From positions 14,694 to 78,693 of the forward strand of contig DASXFD010000008.1 of NCBI GenBank assembly GCA_036489755.1: 64,000 nucleotides of DNA, in the 5' to 3' direction. Below, piece after piece: positions 37,420 to 48,007 of the stretch; within the stretch, counting starts at the first letter, position 1, and the number at the start of each line of letters is the position of its first letter. The notes under the pieces are model-generated. The model saw only the letters and a program-made list of their open reading frames with translations. It was not told where the DNA came from and did not search any database. Position numbers and translations under genes: made by a program. The DNA is from JABFXX01 sp036489755 (GTDB taxonomy: Bacteria; Myxococcota_A; Polyangia; Haliangiales; Haliangiaceae).

Positions 37420-37656
37420 CTATTTGCCAGCGGGCCTTGGTGCAGGAGCTGGGCCGGCCGCCGGCGCAGTTGTGGCCGCCGGCGCGGGAGCCGGAGCGAC
37501 CGCGGCGCTGCCCGTATCGTCGCCCGAATCGTCATCATCGATGCCGGTGATGTCGCCGATGTCGGGCGCGACGTACGGCGTAGCCGGGCTGTCGACGCGC
37601 ATCGCACCGTGCGTGCCGCACGCGGTCAGGAACCCGAGGACAAACGCTCGCTTCAT
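37420..37656 (-). CDS. small lipoprotein
   Basis: The 78-residue product starts MKRAFVLGFLTACGTHG, a short signal peptide with lipobox LTAC, so Cys13 is probably lipidated. The rest is acidic, then Ala/Pro-rich low complexity (APAPAATTAPAAG), which could span periplasm or surface layers. Its ATG overlaps the hydrolase stop (ATGA), and the glmS ATG follows after two bases. A larger open frame to 37977 is a shadow of the hydrolase gene. Confidence 0.75.
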   Translation of the reverse strand: MKRAFVLGFLTACGTHGAMRVDSPATPYVAPDIGDITGIDDDDSGDDTGSAAVAPAPAPAATTAPAAGPAPAPRPAGK

Positions 37657-38363
37657 CCGTCCGAAGCTATCACATGCTCGACGATGGCGGCGTTGACGAG
37701 CGGGGCGTGCGTGATAGGTCCCATGTGGCCGAGCTCGGGGAACACGCGTAGCGTCGCGTGCGGCAACGTCACAGCGAGCGCGTCGAGCACGCGCCGTTCG
37801 GCGGCCGTGGTCTTGCCGCCGCCGAGCAAGAGCGTCGGCTGATCGATCGCGGCGTAGCGACGGCCGGTGCGATCGGCCATCAGCGAGCGCACCTCTTCCG
37901 ACAGCTTCCACGCGACGTCGCGAAACGCCGCCTGCGTGTCGGCCGGCAGATGACGCCACGCGCCCTGCCCGTTCCACCAGTCGACGAACGCTTCGAGCCA
38001 GCCGTCGGGCGCCGCCGGATCGATCGCTGGAAATTGCTCGGGCACCGGCGGATCGAGGATGCCGAACGCGACGGGCTCATAAAGCGCGAGCGAGCGCACG
38101 CGACTCGGATGCTGCAGCGCCAATTGCAGCCCGATCAAACCGCCGTAGCTGTGCCCGACGACGTGCATCGGCTCGGTCAGGAGCGATGCGACCAGCTCGA
38201 CGTCGGTCTGGAAGTGAAACGGCTCGCCGATCGGCCAGCGCGGCCGCGCACCGTAGCCGGTGAGATCGGGCGCGAGCACGCGGTGCGTCGGCGCGAGCTC
38301 GGCTTCGAGCTTCTTCCACTGCCGCGACGTGAAGCCGCCGCTGTGCAACAACACGACACTCAT
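37653..38363 (-). CDS. alpha/beta hydrolase
   Basis: This 236-residue alpha/beta-fold hydrolase begins directly with the first core strand (MSVVLLHSGGFTSRQWKKL, giving the HSGG oxyanion loop). The nucleophile serine is in VVGHSYGGLIG. The catalytic His is in FPELGHMGPITH near the C terminus, and an acidic residue lies between them. The substrate is unknown (esterase- or thioesterase-like). It appears to be the first gene of a minus-strand operon with the small lipoprotein, glmS and moaC. A REP-like element lies immediately upstream of its ATG. Confidence 0.9.
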   Translation of the reverse strand: MSVVLLHSGGFTSRQWKKLEAELAPTHRVLAPDLTGYGARPRWPIGEPFHFQTDVELVASLLTEPMHVVGHSYGGLIGLQLALQHPSRVRSLALYEPVAFGILDPPVPEQFPAIDPAAPDGWLEAFVDWWNGQGAWRHLPADTQAAFRDVAWKLSEEVRSLMADRTGRRYAAIDQPTLLLGGGKTTAAERRVLDALAVTLPHATLRVFPELGHMGPITHAPLVNAAIVEHVIASDG

Positions 38364-38570
38364 GGGGACGGTCTACACTAACGAAACTTAGTCCGCGCAA
38401 CTCCGCGTCATTGTTGAGCGCGGCAGGGACGGACTAAAGCGAAGGCCCGAGCGCCGCGCGATCGCCGGCGTCGCGCTGCGCCAGCTCGCATTCGCTTTAG
38501 TGCGTCCCTCGTCGGTCGAACAATCTCGTGAGCTTACGCGACGGAAGTTTCGTTAGTGTAGACCGTCCCT
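38364..38570. repeat. full REPIN-like inverted-repeat element
   Basis: This 207-base element fills the gap between the hydrolase ATG and the PIG-L stop. Outer arms are perfect 25-base inverted repeats starting GGGACGGTCTACACTAACGA (38365) and ending with its complement (38570). Inner arms AGGGACGGACTAAAGCGAA (38425-38443) and TTCGCTTTAGTGCGTCCCT (38491-38509) pair with one mismatch. The centre is GC-rich. A half copy lies at 28328-28407. It is non-coding; with paired arms on a single transcript it could form a large hairpin between the two genes. Confidence 0.8.
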
Positions 38571-38571
38571 G

Positions 38572-39201
38572 TCAGACGCGGACGCGCAGCGTCTCGTAGA
38601 CCTCGGCGAACTCGAACCCGCTGATGCGGCCCATCGCGCGCGCCAGATCGCGCGACGACTCGAGATCGAGCTTCGACAGCTGCGACGCATGGCAGCCGAT
38701 CGCGGCGACCTTCGTCTCGACGTAGCCGCTGATGTCGGCGAAGCAGTTACCGAACGTGCGCGACTGCGCGTTCATCTCGGGGCTCGACAGGAACGCGAGC
38801 AAGTCACACGGCGTGCGCCGCAGCGCCGACACCGTCGCGCGATTGACGAGCCCGTGATCCCAGTGCAGGTCGTTCGCCGAGTGCGTGATGACCAGATCCG
38901 GCCGCACGTCGCCGACGAGCTGATCCATCCGGCGCACGAGCTCGTGCATCGGAATGTCCTCGACGCGGCACGGCTTGTCCTCGTTGAGCACGAACAGCTC
39001 GGCGTCGATCACGTCGGCGGCGGCCTGCGCCTCGGCGCGCCGCTCGGCGGGCCGGTTCGGGATCGAGACGATCGCCATCGTGACCTCGGCGCCCTGCGCC
39101 GAGAGCCGCGCGAGCAAGCCGCCCGCGCCCACCTCGAGATCGTCGGGGTGCGCGCCGAACGCGAGCACGCGGCCACCGTGCTCTTGCAGGATCCGATTCA
39201 T
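38572..39201 (-). CDS. PIG-L (LmbE-like) family deacetylase
   Basis: The 209-residue product begins MNRILQEHGGRVLAFGAH and has the PIG-L zinc motif AHPDDLEVGAGG. A second zinc-ligand region, THSANDLHWDHG, is present. Members remove the acetyl group from N-acetylglucosaminyl compounds, including bacillithiol and mycothiol precursors and surface sugars. Its ATG overlaps the WbqC stop. With a WbqC protein and a membrane glycosyltransferase upstream, a role in making or modifying a cell-surface polysaccharide is likely. Confidence 0.92.
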   Translation of the reverse strand: MNRILQEHGGRVLAFGAHPDDLEVGAGGLLARLSAQGAEVTMAIVSIPNRPAERRAEAQAAADVIDAELFVLNEDKPCRVEDIPMHELVRRMDQLVGDVRPDLVITHSANDLHWDHGLVNRATVSALRRTPCDLLAFLSSPEMNAQSRTFGNCFADISGYVETKVAAIGCHASQLSKLDLESSRDLARAMGRISGFEFAEVYETLRVRV

Positions 39202-39926
39202 GCCGCCTCCAACCGCGCCGGGTGGCTGCGCTCGAACAAGATGTCGCGGCTCGCCTCGCCGCAGTTGAAGATCAGATCGACGAAGCCGAGATGCGACACG
39301 AAGCCGAGCGGCGCGAACCGCTGCGCGTGCACGGGATGTCGGAAGTGCTGCCAGATCACGCCGACGCCGCCGCGGCCGAGTCGCTCGCTGTCGAGATAGT
39401 CGGCCGAACCGCCGCCGCCGGTCAGGTACGCGCGCGCGCCGACCTTCTTGCACATGTCGAGGATGCGATCGGTCTTTTGCCCGGTGAGCCCGAGCGACGA
39501 CGCCATCACCATCGGCGTGGCGATGCCGAACCACTCGCGCGCGAGTGCGAGCACGTGCATGTCGAGCTCGAGCAACGACCGCCACGGCCGCGTGAACAGC
39601 TCGTGAATCGCGTCGGCGTAGCGCGCGAAGTACGGCGCGCGCCCGTACGCGTGCTCGATCGTGAGCCACGTGCGGCGCTGCCAGTGCTGCTTCGGCGAGC
39701 CGGAGTTGTCGATGCGCTTGTCGCAGATGCGATCGCTTTGCGCGCCGCGCTCGAGCGGAACGGTCAGCCACGTCGGCCCGTTGTGCGTCTTGAGCCGCTG
39801 GCGGTTCTGGAAGTTCTGCGCCTCGTACTGGAGGTCGTCCATGATCACGAACAAGTCCGCCTTCGCGAGCTTGTCGAGATAACCCAGCCACGGCAGATAG
39901 TGCGGTTGATGCGCGGCGACGATCAT
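39198..39926 (-). CDS. WbqC-family protein
   Basis: The 242-residue product opens with the family signature AAHQPHYLPWLGYLDKLAKA. WbqC-like proteins are found in O-antigen and exopolysaccharide loci and are probably enzymes acting on sugar nucleotides or amino groups, but the reaction is not settled. The stretch LQYEAQNFQNRQRLKT is also typical. Start and stop both overlap the neighbours by ATGA, so the three genes glycosyltransferase, WbqC and PIG-L form one translation unit. Confidence 0.9.
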   Translation of the reverse strand: MIVAAHQPHYLPWLGYLDKLAKADLFVIMDDLQYEAQNFQNRQRLKTHNGPTWLTVPLERGAQSDRICDKRIDNSGSPKQHWQRRTWLTIEHAYGRAPYFARYADAIHELFTRPWRSLLELDMHVLALAREWFGIATPMVMASSLGLTGQKTDRILDMCKKVGARAYLTGGGGSADYLDSERLGRGGVGVIWQHFRHPVHAQRFAPLGFVSHLGFVDLIFNCGEASRDILFERSHPARLEAA

Positions 39927-41128
39927 CGTGCAGGGCTCGCTTTCGGTGCTGACTGATGGCCTCGCGTCTCCCAGCTCGAGCTGTCCAGCGTGAACAACCC
40001 GAGCGGAGTGAGCAGCAGATACGCCACCGGCATGAGCACGGCCATGGGTAGGAACGCGGCGGGATGCACGCGCAGCCACGGCGGCAGCGCGCGCACCGAC
40101 GGCGCGAGGTAGTAGACCATCGCGAACCCGCCGATCAGCACGACGTGCGCGAACGCGAGCTGGAAGAACTTGCCGTTCTCGATGTGCATGATGATCACGA
40201 ACGGGTAGACCAGCACGAGCAACAGCATCGACAGGTATTGCAGCGTGAGCAGCGGGTGCAGCTTCCACGCGTCGCCGAGGCCGATGATGAAGTCGGCGAT
40301 ATTCGATCGCTTCCAGCGCAGCTGCTGGTTGAAGTACGCGCGCAGGTTCGTCGGCGCCTTCGTGAAGCAGAAGGCGTCCATCGTCATGCGCGTCTTGTAG
40401 CCGTGCTTGACGATCTGGTGCGTGAGGAACCGATCCTCGCCGTACTTGATCTCGATCCCGAGCAGGTTGCGGTTCTCGAGAATCGGCTCGAGCTCGATCA
40501 GCACGCTGCGCCGGTACGCGGTGAGGCAGCCCGACAAGCACATCACCTGATCGAGCGCGCGCTCGAGGTTCTTCAGGTGCTCTTGCCCGAAGTAGTACTT
40601 GATCGTCTGGAGCTTCGTGAGCCAGTTGTGGTTCGGGTTCGAGACGTGGATGCGGCCGCCGACCGCCGCGACCTTGGGCTCCGTAAAACGCTTGACCAAT
40701 TCGCGCAACGCGGTCGGGAACACGAGCACGTCGGAGTCGACGGACAGGATGATCTCGGCCTTCGACTCGCGAACCGCATGGTTGATGCCGCGCCGCTTGC
40801 CCATGTTGACCGGGTTGCGCAACACGCGCACGTTCGTCAGCTCCGCGGCGGCTTTGCAGGCCCACGCGTAGGAGTCGTCGGTGGACTGATCGTCGACGAC
40901 GATCACCTCGAGCTTGTCCTGCGGATACTCGAGCGCCGCGAAGCTCTTGATCGTGTCGTAGATCGACGGGCCTTCGTTGAACAGCGGCACCACGATCGTG
41001 ACCGTCGGCTCGTAGCCTGCGATCGTCGGATCGATTCGCTTGCGGCGAATCAAAGTCAGATACCAACCGAACACGTAGCGGTTCAGGAAGACGATGAAGA
41101 TGAAGAGATAGATCGGAAACGACTGCAC
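39923..41128 (-). CDS. membrane glycosyltransferase family 2 (polysaccharide synthase)
   Basis: From GTG 41128 the product has 401 residues; a start at 41290 would add 54 residues of unlikely sequence. The order is a first transmembrane helix (FPIYLFIFIVFLNRYVFG), the GT-A catalytic domain with VVPLFNEGP, VDDQSTDDS, DSD and GED, the processive-enzyme motif QQLRW, and several C-terminal helices. This is the layout of hyaluronan/cellulose-synthase-like enzymes that polymerise and export sugar chains. The sugar is unknown. The divergent membrane adaptor gene (41352) may be its partner. Confidence 0.92.
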   Translation of the reverse strand: MQSFPIYLFIFIVFLNRYVFGWYLTLIRRKRIDPTIAGYEPTVTIVVPLFNEGPSIYDTIKSFAALEYPQDKLEVIVVDDQSTDDSYAWACKAAAELTNVRVLRNPVNMGKRRGINHAVRESKAEIILSVDSDVLVFPTALRELVKRFTEPKVAAVGGRIHVSNPNHNWLTKLQTIKYYFGQEHLKNLERALDQVMCLSGCLTAYRRSVLIELEPILENRNLLGIEIKYGEDRFLTHQIVKHGYKTRMTMDAFCFTKAPTNLRAYFNQQLRWKRSNIADFIIGLGDAWKLHPLLTLQYLSMLLLVLVYPFVIIMHIENGKFFQLAFAHVVLIGGFAMVYYLAPSVRALPPWLRVHPAAFLPMAVLMPVAYLLLTPLGLFTLDSSSWETRGHQSAPKASPAR

Positions 41129-41351
41129 GCGCGGCTCGTCGAGAAATCCAGCAAGACACGCGCCGCGAGGTTTGCGCGGATTGCGCACGAACGAACGTGC
41201 AGAGTTGCGACTACGATCTTCAAAAGTGGGGAGTGCTGTTCTCCCCGCTTCGGGGTACGCGCATCCCAGAGATCGCGAACGAACGCGCATGCGATCGCAG
41301 AGCTACGCGCGCGATCACCGGGCGAAGGTCTTGCAGTCATTCGCGGCTCGC

Positions 41352-42833
41352 ATGAATCGCAAGTCGCAGCCGCGCGTGTTTCAGCAAGATGACCGCGGCG
41401 ATCCGACGACGAGGCAGGCCTTGGCGCCTGCACATTTCGCGCAGCGATCGCCGGCGATGCCCGAGCGACCGCCGGCGCCCGTCATCCCGTTCGCGCGGCC
41501 GCGTGCAATCGCTGCAATGCCGGCAACGTTTCGGCCGGCCGCACCGCCGTACATCGCGCCGATGCCGTACATCGCGCCGCCGCCGCCGGTGATGGCGCCG
41601 CCGCCGATGATGTCGCCGCCGCCCGCGCTGCCGCCGCTGCGGATCGCGCCGTCGATCCCGCTCACGCCCGTCGCCGTCAGCGACAGCACCGTGCAGGCGC
41701 CGCCGGTGCCGAGCCTCGTCACCGTCGACCAGGCGATCCCGTCGCTGTCGCGGTGGGCCGCGTTCGAGAAGATCGGGCTCGTCGCGAACAAGCTCGATCC
41801 GAAGGTGTTGTCGCGCCACGCCGTCACCGCGTACCGGCTGCTCGGCTTCGCCATCCTCACGATCATCGTGATCGTGCTGATCGGCTACATCGCGACCACC
41901 ACCTTCTTCTACATGAGCAACCACTGGATCGTGCCGCTCGCCGTGTCGTCGACCGACGACAAGGTGCTCGCGCTCGAAGGCCAGCGTGCCGAGCATCAGA
42001 ACCAGCGCGACCAGACGGCGGCGCTACTGCAAGACGCCGAGCGCCAGATCGCGGTCCAGCAGCTGTTCCAGGACGAGTTCACCAAGGCGATCCAGAGCGA
42101 CCTCAACGACCGCAAGGCCGCGCTCGAGCGCATGCATCAGCTGTCGGTCTCCGCCGCGTCGACGCGCGTCGCGATCAAGCGATCGAACAGCGCGTTCGCG
42201 AGCGCGTCGCAGGCGCGCATGGCGCAGGAGTATCGGGCAGGCCTCATCGATCGCAACGCGATGCTGAACGGAAACTTCCAGCTCGCGCAGATCACGAATT
42301 CGAACCTGTCGCTCGCCGAGCGCCAGGCCGAGTACGAGACGCGCGCGATCGATCTCGAGGCGCAGGTGCGTTCGCTCGAGTCGCTGCTGTCGAATCGCAA
42401 GAGCGACGAGCCGCTCGCCTACGACATCCTGAAGATCAAGCAGGAGTACGAGACGTCGCGCCTGCAGACGCAAAAGGCGATCGACACGCGCGACACGCTG
42501 AAGGCCGCGCTCGCCCGTCAGGACCAGCTGCTGAAGACGATCGAGCAGACGTCGTATCTGCGCGCGCTCAGCGATCACGCACAGGTCGCGTTCGTGCCGT
42601 ACGACAACCTCGGCAAGCTGTCGAAGGGCGCGTCGCTCTATGGCTGCCGGCTCGGCATGATCTTCTGCCACCACGTCGGCACCGTGCTCGAGATCCTGCC
42701 GGGCGAGGTCCAGTTCAAGCATCCGCAGCGCGACAAGCAGCTCCGCGGCCAGATGGTCGAGCTCCAGCTCGACGACATGGCGGCGGCGACCGACGACGTG
42801 TTGTTCGTCGGCGGGAGGCCACTGCTGTTCTGA
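41352..42833 (+). CDS. single-pass membrane coiled-coil protein of the polysaccharide cluster
   Basis: From ATG 41352 the product has 493 residues. A cytosolic Pro/Ala/Met-rich region of about 120 residues (PPPPVMAPPPMM) comes first. One transmembrane helix follows (LGFAILTIIVIVLIGYIATT), then a long periplasmic coiled coil. It ends in a small beta domain (VGTVLEILPGEVQFKH). This resembles HlyD/Alg44-like periplasmic adaptors that work with polysaccharide synthases. An ATG at 41288 is possible but adds doubtful sequence. It runs divergently from the glycosyltransferase, 223 bases apart. Confidence 0.8.
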   Translation: MNRKSQPRVFQQDDRGDPTTRQALAPAHFAQRSPAMPERPPAPVIPFARPRAIAAMPATFRPAAPPYIAPMPYIAPPPPVMAPPPMMSPPPALPPLRIAPSIPLTPVAVSDSTVQAPPVPSLVTVDQAIPSLSRWAAFEKIGLVANKLDPKVLSRHAVTAYRLLGFAILTIIVIVLIGYIATTTFFYMSNHWIVPLAVSSTDDKVLALEGQRAEHQNQRDQTAALLQDAERQIAVQQLFQDEFTKAIQSDLNDRKAALERMHQLSVSAASTRVAIKRSNSAFASASQARMAQEYRAGLIDRNAMLNGNFQLAQITNSNLSLAERQAEYETRAIDLEAQVRSLESLLSNRKSDEPLAYDILKIKQEYETSRLQTQKAIDTRDTLKAALARQDQLLKTIEQTSYLRALSDHAQVAFVPYDNLGKLSKGASLYGCRLGMIFCHHVGTVLEILPGEVQFKHPQRDKQLRGQMVELQLDDMAAATDDVLFVGGRPLLF

Positions 42834-43849
42834 AGTCGATCGCCATCTTGCTCGTGCTCGCGACCAGCGCCTACGCCGACGACTACTGCGACTTCGTCAA
42901 GAACGTCGGCGACGCGACGGCGGCGACGCAGCTCGCGCCGCAGTTGATCGGCTTGTTCGGCTACGTCGAGCAGTCGCCGTCGCAGGTCAATCCGTCGCAG
43001 ACCAGCAACCTGCGCCTGATCGCCGGCCTCAATTACCGGCTCACCGGCATCTATGAAGGCTACGCGACGAAGGCGCGTGCCGACGCCGATTGCCGCCGCC
43101 ACCGCGCACTCGACGGCGTGCGCGGCGAGACGCTGGCCCGCGCCTTTGCCGCGAAAGCAAAGGTGCTCGACGGCGAGCTCGAGCAAGCCGACACGATCAT
43201 GCGCCAGGCCGCGGCCGACGAAGGCGCGCACCGCGCGACCGCGCAGGAGGCGACCGCGCTGCGGTTGCGCGTCGACGAGCTGCGCGAGCTCGATGCCGAG
43301 GCACACCAGCAGCTGTCGTCGCTGCCGAGCTCGGCCGATCATCAGCTCGGCTCGGCGCTCAGCGCGTACCAGCAGGCCGACGCCGACATGGAAGAGGCCG
43401 ATGGCAAGCTGCGGCGAGCGCAGATCGTCGATCTCAGCGTGCGCGCCGGCGTCGACGAGTTCCTCGACTCCACCGCAAACCCGACGCCGTTCTTCGCCGT
43501 GGTCCAGGTCGGCGTCAGCTTCGGCGCGCTGTGGCAAGGCAGCGCCAACGAGCGCGCCGCCGCCGCGCGCAAACGGCTCGTCGCGGAAGGGCGCGATCCG
43601 CTCGGCATCGACCTCACGCTCCAGCAGATCCAAGCCACGATCGAGATCGAGACCAAGCGCGCCGCCGACACCGACGCGCTCGTCGGCGAGCTCGAGCATC
43701 AGCTCGCCGCGCTCGACAAGATCGGCGGCGACGACAGCAAGCGCTATCGCGAATCGATCTGGTTCGACTACGCGAAGGCGAAGGCCGACCAGGCCTACTA
43801 CGCCGCGCACCTCGCGAGCTTGCGCGAAGTGCTTGGAGGCGCGCCATGA
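42830..43849 (+). CDS. exported coiled-coil protein with CTG start
   Basis: The frame overlaps the previous stop as CTGA. Reading from CTG 42830 gives 339 residues beginning with a good signal peptide (LKSIAILLVLATSAYA, cleaved before DDYC). No ATG, GTG or TTG lies between the frame opening and this point; TTG 42848 and GTG 42854 are inside the signal peptide. A purine-rich GGGAGG lies 12 bases upstream. The mature part is helical and probably coiled coil (AKVLDGELEQADTIM). It is likely a periplasmic partner of the adjacent membrane adaptor. Confidence 0.75.
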   Translation: MKSIAILLVLATSAYADDYCDFVKNVGDATAATQLAPQLIGLFGYVEQSPSQVNPSQTSNLRLIAGLNYRLTGIYEGYATKARADADCRRHRALDGVRGETLARAFAAKAKVLDGELEQADTIMRQAAADEGAHRATAQEATALRLRVDELRELDAEAHQQLSSLPSSADHQLGSALSAYQQADADMEEADGKLRRAQIVDLSVRAGVDEFLDSTANPTPFFAVVQVGVSFGALWQGSANERAAAARKRLVAEGRDPLGIDLTLQQIQATIEIETKRAADTDALVGELEHQLAALDKIGGDDSKRYRESIWFDYAKAKADQAYYAAHLASLREVLGGAP

Positions 43850-44520
43850 GATCGCGCATGCTGTTCCTCGCGATGACCGCGTGCGGATCCAGCCTCGCGG
43901 CGCCGATCGATTACGCGCCGACGATCGACGTCGCCCCCGTCGGCGACCTGTGCGTCACGCACGGCTCGATCGCGAACCGTTCGATCGCCGAGCCCACCGT
44001 GCGCGCGTTCGCGCTCGGCGCCGGCGGCGATGCGGCCGAGCTCGCGTTCACCTATCGCGGCGACTCGCAAAGCGGCCGCGCGCTCGCGAGCGGCCAGCTG
44101 CGCCGCCAGGTCGGCCTCAAGCTGCGCGCCGCGAACAGCTGCAACGTCGTCTACGTGATGTGGCGGCTCGATCCGAAACCGAAGCTCGACATCTCGGTGA
44201 AGAGCAACCCCGGCATGCGCACGCACGAAGACTGCGGCGCGAACGGCTACATCAAAGTGAAGCCGCAGCGCGCCGCGCACGTCGAGCCGTTCGAGACCGG
44301 CCGCGCGCACACGCTGCGCGCCGAGATCGTCGGCGACGAGCTCACCGCTTGGATCGACGGCCACGTCGCGTGGCACGGCGAGCTACCGCTCGAAGCGCGA
44401 GGTCTCGTCGGGCCCGCCGGCATCCGCAGCGACAACGTCGCGCTCGACAACGTCGCGCTGTCGGCGCCGCGCGGCCACGGCCCGAACCCGGCCTGCAAAC
44501 CGTCGGAACGCGAAGACTAG
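43846..44520 (+). CDS. lipoprotein with concanavalin-like beta domain
   Basis: The 224-residue product has a short lipoprotein signal (MLFLAMTACGSSLA, lipobox MTAC). The mature part is beta-rich; TLRAEIVGDELTAWIDGH followed by SDNVALDNVAL is the pattern of 3-keto-disaccharide hydrolase (DUF1080)/laminin-G-like jelly rolls that bind sugars. No catalytic residues are assigned. Its ATG overlaps the previous stop (ATGA). A sugar-binding lipoprotein fits the polysaccharide cluster. Confidence 0.8.
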   Translation: MRSRMLFLAMTACGSSLAAPIDYAPTIDVAPVGDLCVTHGSIANRSIAEPTVRAFALGAGGDAAELAFTYRGDSQSGRALASGQLRRQVGLKLRAANSCNVVYVMWRLDPKPKLDISVKSNPGMRTHEDCGANGYIKVKPQRAAHVEPFETGRAHTLRAEIVGDELTAWIDGHVAWHGELPLEARGLVGPAGIRSDNVALDNVALSAPRGHGPNPACKPSERED

Positions 44521-44552
44521 ATCGCCGCAGCTCGCCATGCGTTGGATCCACG

Positions 44553-45290
44553 GTGAACCTCGCCGTGCTCGCCGTCGCTCAGCTCGTCGCGCACCTCGTC
44601 GATCCCGCGGTCGCGATCCGTCACGCGCATGTCTACTCGGTCTCGAACGACAACTCGCGCTTCGAGGTCTCGCTCGACACCGACTTCATCGACAGCGACG
44701 ACATCCAGTACCCGACGCTCGCGATCGGCGATCGCCGCATCGCGACCGACGGCGTGGCGCAAGACCAGAACGGCACGTACGTCTCGATCAACGCCGACCG
44801 CGCCACCGCCGAGCTCGTCGCCGCCGCCTTCGCGATCCCGCTGCACGAGCGCCATCCGCTCGACGCCGGCATGCGGTACGCGTGGCGCTTCCCGACGACG
44901 GTCGCCGCGGGCGCACCGGCGATCGTCACGCTCGTCGCCACCAACACGGGCCCGACAACCGTCGGCTTCCTGATCGGCGGCCGCGACCGCGGACCGCGCG
45001 ACAACCGCTTCACGTTCGCCGTCTCGCGCGACGGCACCGCACTGCCGATCAAGGACGGGCCCGATTTCGGTGGGATCGAGTACTACAAGGCGCTCGCACC
45101 GGGCGAGAGCGTCGCGGTGCACGCAGACCTACGGGCCTGGGTCACGCTCGCCCGCCCCGGCCGTTACACGATCACCGCCACGCACGAGACCCAGCTCTCG
45201 AAGGACGGCCAGATGCCGAGTTACCCCGACGGCGGCGCCGACGTTTGGGATATCTCGTCGGCCGGCCAAGGCGCGATCGTCGTTCGATAG
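44553..45290 (+). CDS. hypothetical beta-sandwich protein
   Basis: From GTG 44553 the product has 245 residues and begins with a hydrophobic stretch (LAVLAVAQLVAHLVDPAVA) that may be a weak signal peptide. The rest is rich in beta strands with an Ig/CARDB-like segment (APAIVTLVATNTGPTTVGFL) and a later ARPGRYTITATHE, as in domains that bind extracellular partners. I recognise no family. It stands 32 bases after the lipoprotein gene and is likely the last member of the polysaccharide-related group. Confidence 0.72.
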   Translation: MNLAVLAVAQLVAHLVDPAVAIRHAHVYSVSNDNSRFEVSLDTDFIDSDDIQYPTLAIGDRRIATDGVAQDQNGTYVSINADRATAELVAAAFAIPLHERHPLDAGMRYAWRFPTTVAAGAPAIVTLVATNTGPTTVGFLIGGRDRGPRDNRFTFAVSRDGTALPIKDGPDFGGIEYYKALAPGESVAVHADLRAWVTLARPGRYTITATHETQLSKDGQMPSYPDGGADVWDISSAGQGAIVVR

Positions 45291-45308
45291 CCATGTATAG
45301 TTCGGCTC

Positions 45309-46229
45309 ATGGCCGAAACGCCGAGTCCCCAGCGACTGCTCTCGATCATCGAGCTGCAGAACGTGATCGCCGCGGCGGCGTTCAACACCGACGAGATCAT
45401 GCGCCATGTCGCCGAGCGCGCGGTCAGCCTCGTCGACGGTGCGGCCGCCACCGTCGAGCTCGTCGAGGGCGACGACGTCGTGTGCCGCGCATCCTCGGGC
45501 GCCACGCACCAGCTCGGCCTGCGCCGCTCGCAAAAATCCACGTTCAGCGGGCGCTGCGTCACCGAGCGCAAGCCCATCCGCGCCGGCGACGGCCGCCAGA
45601 TCTGCGTGCCGCTGATCCACGGCGAGCACGTGGTCGGCGTCCTCTCCGCGACACGCACCGCCGGCGAGTTCGCACCCGAGGACACCGAGATCATGCGCCT
45701 GCTCGCGCAGATCATCGCGATCCCGCTCCACAAGACGCGCAGCTTCCCGCGCCCCCGCTACGACAACACGCACGACGCGCTCACCGGTCTGCTCAACCGC
45801 CGCGCGTTCGAAGAGCGCGTCGGGGTCGAGCTCGCGCGCCATCGCCGTTACCAGCAATCGTTCAGCCTCGCGCTGCTCGACCTCGACGGCTTCAACACCG
45901 CCAACGACAAGTTCGGCGAGGCCGCCGGCGACGAGCTGCTCCGCACGATCGGCACGATCCTCAGCAAGCACACGCGCGTGATGGACGCGTGCTTCCGGCT
46001 CGGCGGCGACGAGTTCGCGATCGTGATGCCCGGCACCGCGTTCGAAGGCGCGCGCATCGTCATCGAGCGCTGCCGTACGCACATCACGGAGGCCAACCTC
46101 CTCGAGGGCACCGTGACCGCATCGGTGGGCATCGTCGAGGCGACGGAGAGCGACGAGTCGATCGAGAGTCTCGCCGCGCGCGCCGACGCGGCACTCCGGG
46201 CCGACAAGGCTACGCGCAAGACTGCTTGA
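45309..46229 (+). CDS. GAF-GGDEF diguanylate cyclase
   Basis: This 306-residue protein has a GAF-like sensor (about 10-145) and a GGDEF domain making cyclic di-GMP from two GTP. The active site GGDEF is at 232-236 in FRLGGDEFAIV. The inhibitory I-site RxxD is present as RVMD (223-226), five residues before GGDEF, so product feedback is expected. The GAF ligand is unknown. Cyclic di-GMP often controls exopolysaccharide synthases, which fits the neighbouring cluster. It ends 40 bases before tRNA-Gly. Confidence 0.94.
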   Translation: MAETPSPQRLLSIIELQNVIAAAAFNTDEIMRHVAERAVSLVDGAAATVELVEGDDVVCRASSGATHQLGLRRSQKSTFSGRCVTERKPIRAGDGRQICVPLIHGEHVVGVLSATRTAGEFAPEDTEIMRLLAQIIAIPLHKTRSFPRPRYDNTHDALTGLLNRRAFEERVGVELARHRRYQQSFSLALLDLDGFNTANDKFGEAAGDELLRTIGTILSKHTRVMDACFRLGGDEFAIVMPGTAFEGARIVIERCRTHITEANLLEGTVTASVGIVEATESDESIESLAARADAALRADKATRKTA

Positions 46230-46260
46230 CTTGACCGGGTCGGGCGGCTAGAAAAGCGGC

Positions 46261-47679
<1,419 letters not shown>

Positions 47680-47681
47680 GG

Positions 47682-47873
47682 CTACTTGTCTCCCCTGCGA
47701 GTCGAACGCCGAAGGAACCGTGCCTCGAGCGTCATGATCACGACGTCCGCCACCGAGCGCCGGTCGCGTTCGGCCTCGAGCTCGATCGCTTGCTTGAGCG
47801 AGAGCGGAACACGGACCGACAACCGTGTCTCGCGGAGCTCTGTGCCCTTGCGCATCTTGTCATTGTCACCCAT
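47682..47873 (-). CDS. ribbon-helix-helix (Arc/CopG-type) protein
   Basis: The 63-residue protein has a RHH pattern: a strand ETRLSVRVP followed by helix LSLKQAIELEAERDR and a second helix SVADVVIMTLEARFL. Such proteins bind DNA as dimers. It precedes the integrase by two bases and may act as its excision partner or as a repressor. The C terminus is basic. Confidence 0.78.
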   Translation of the reverse strand: MGDNDKMRKGTELRETRLSVRVPLSLKQAIELEAERDRRSVADVVIMTLEARFLRRSTRRGDK

Positions 47874-48007
47874 TGGGTTCCATCGCGCAATCCGGTCCCG
47901 AGAACGCCGGTCGTCCTCGCCTCGTCGAACACGGGCCAGCGCCGGTGCGTTCGGGGCACTTCAACGGGAAATCAGATCGATCACTCACGGTTGGCTCAGG
48001 TTTCGGT

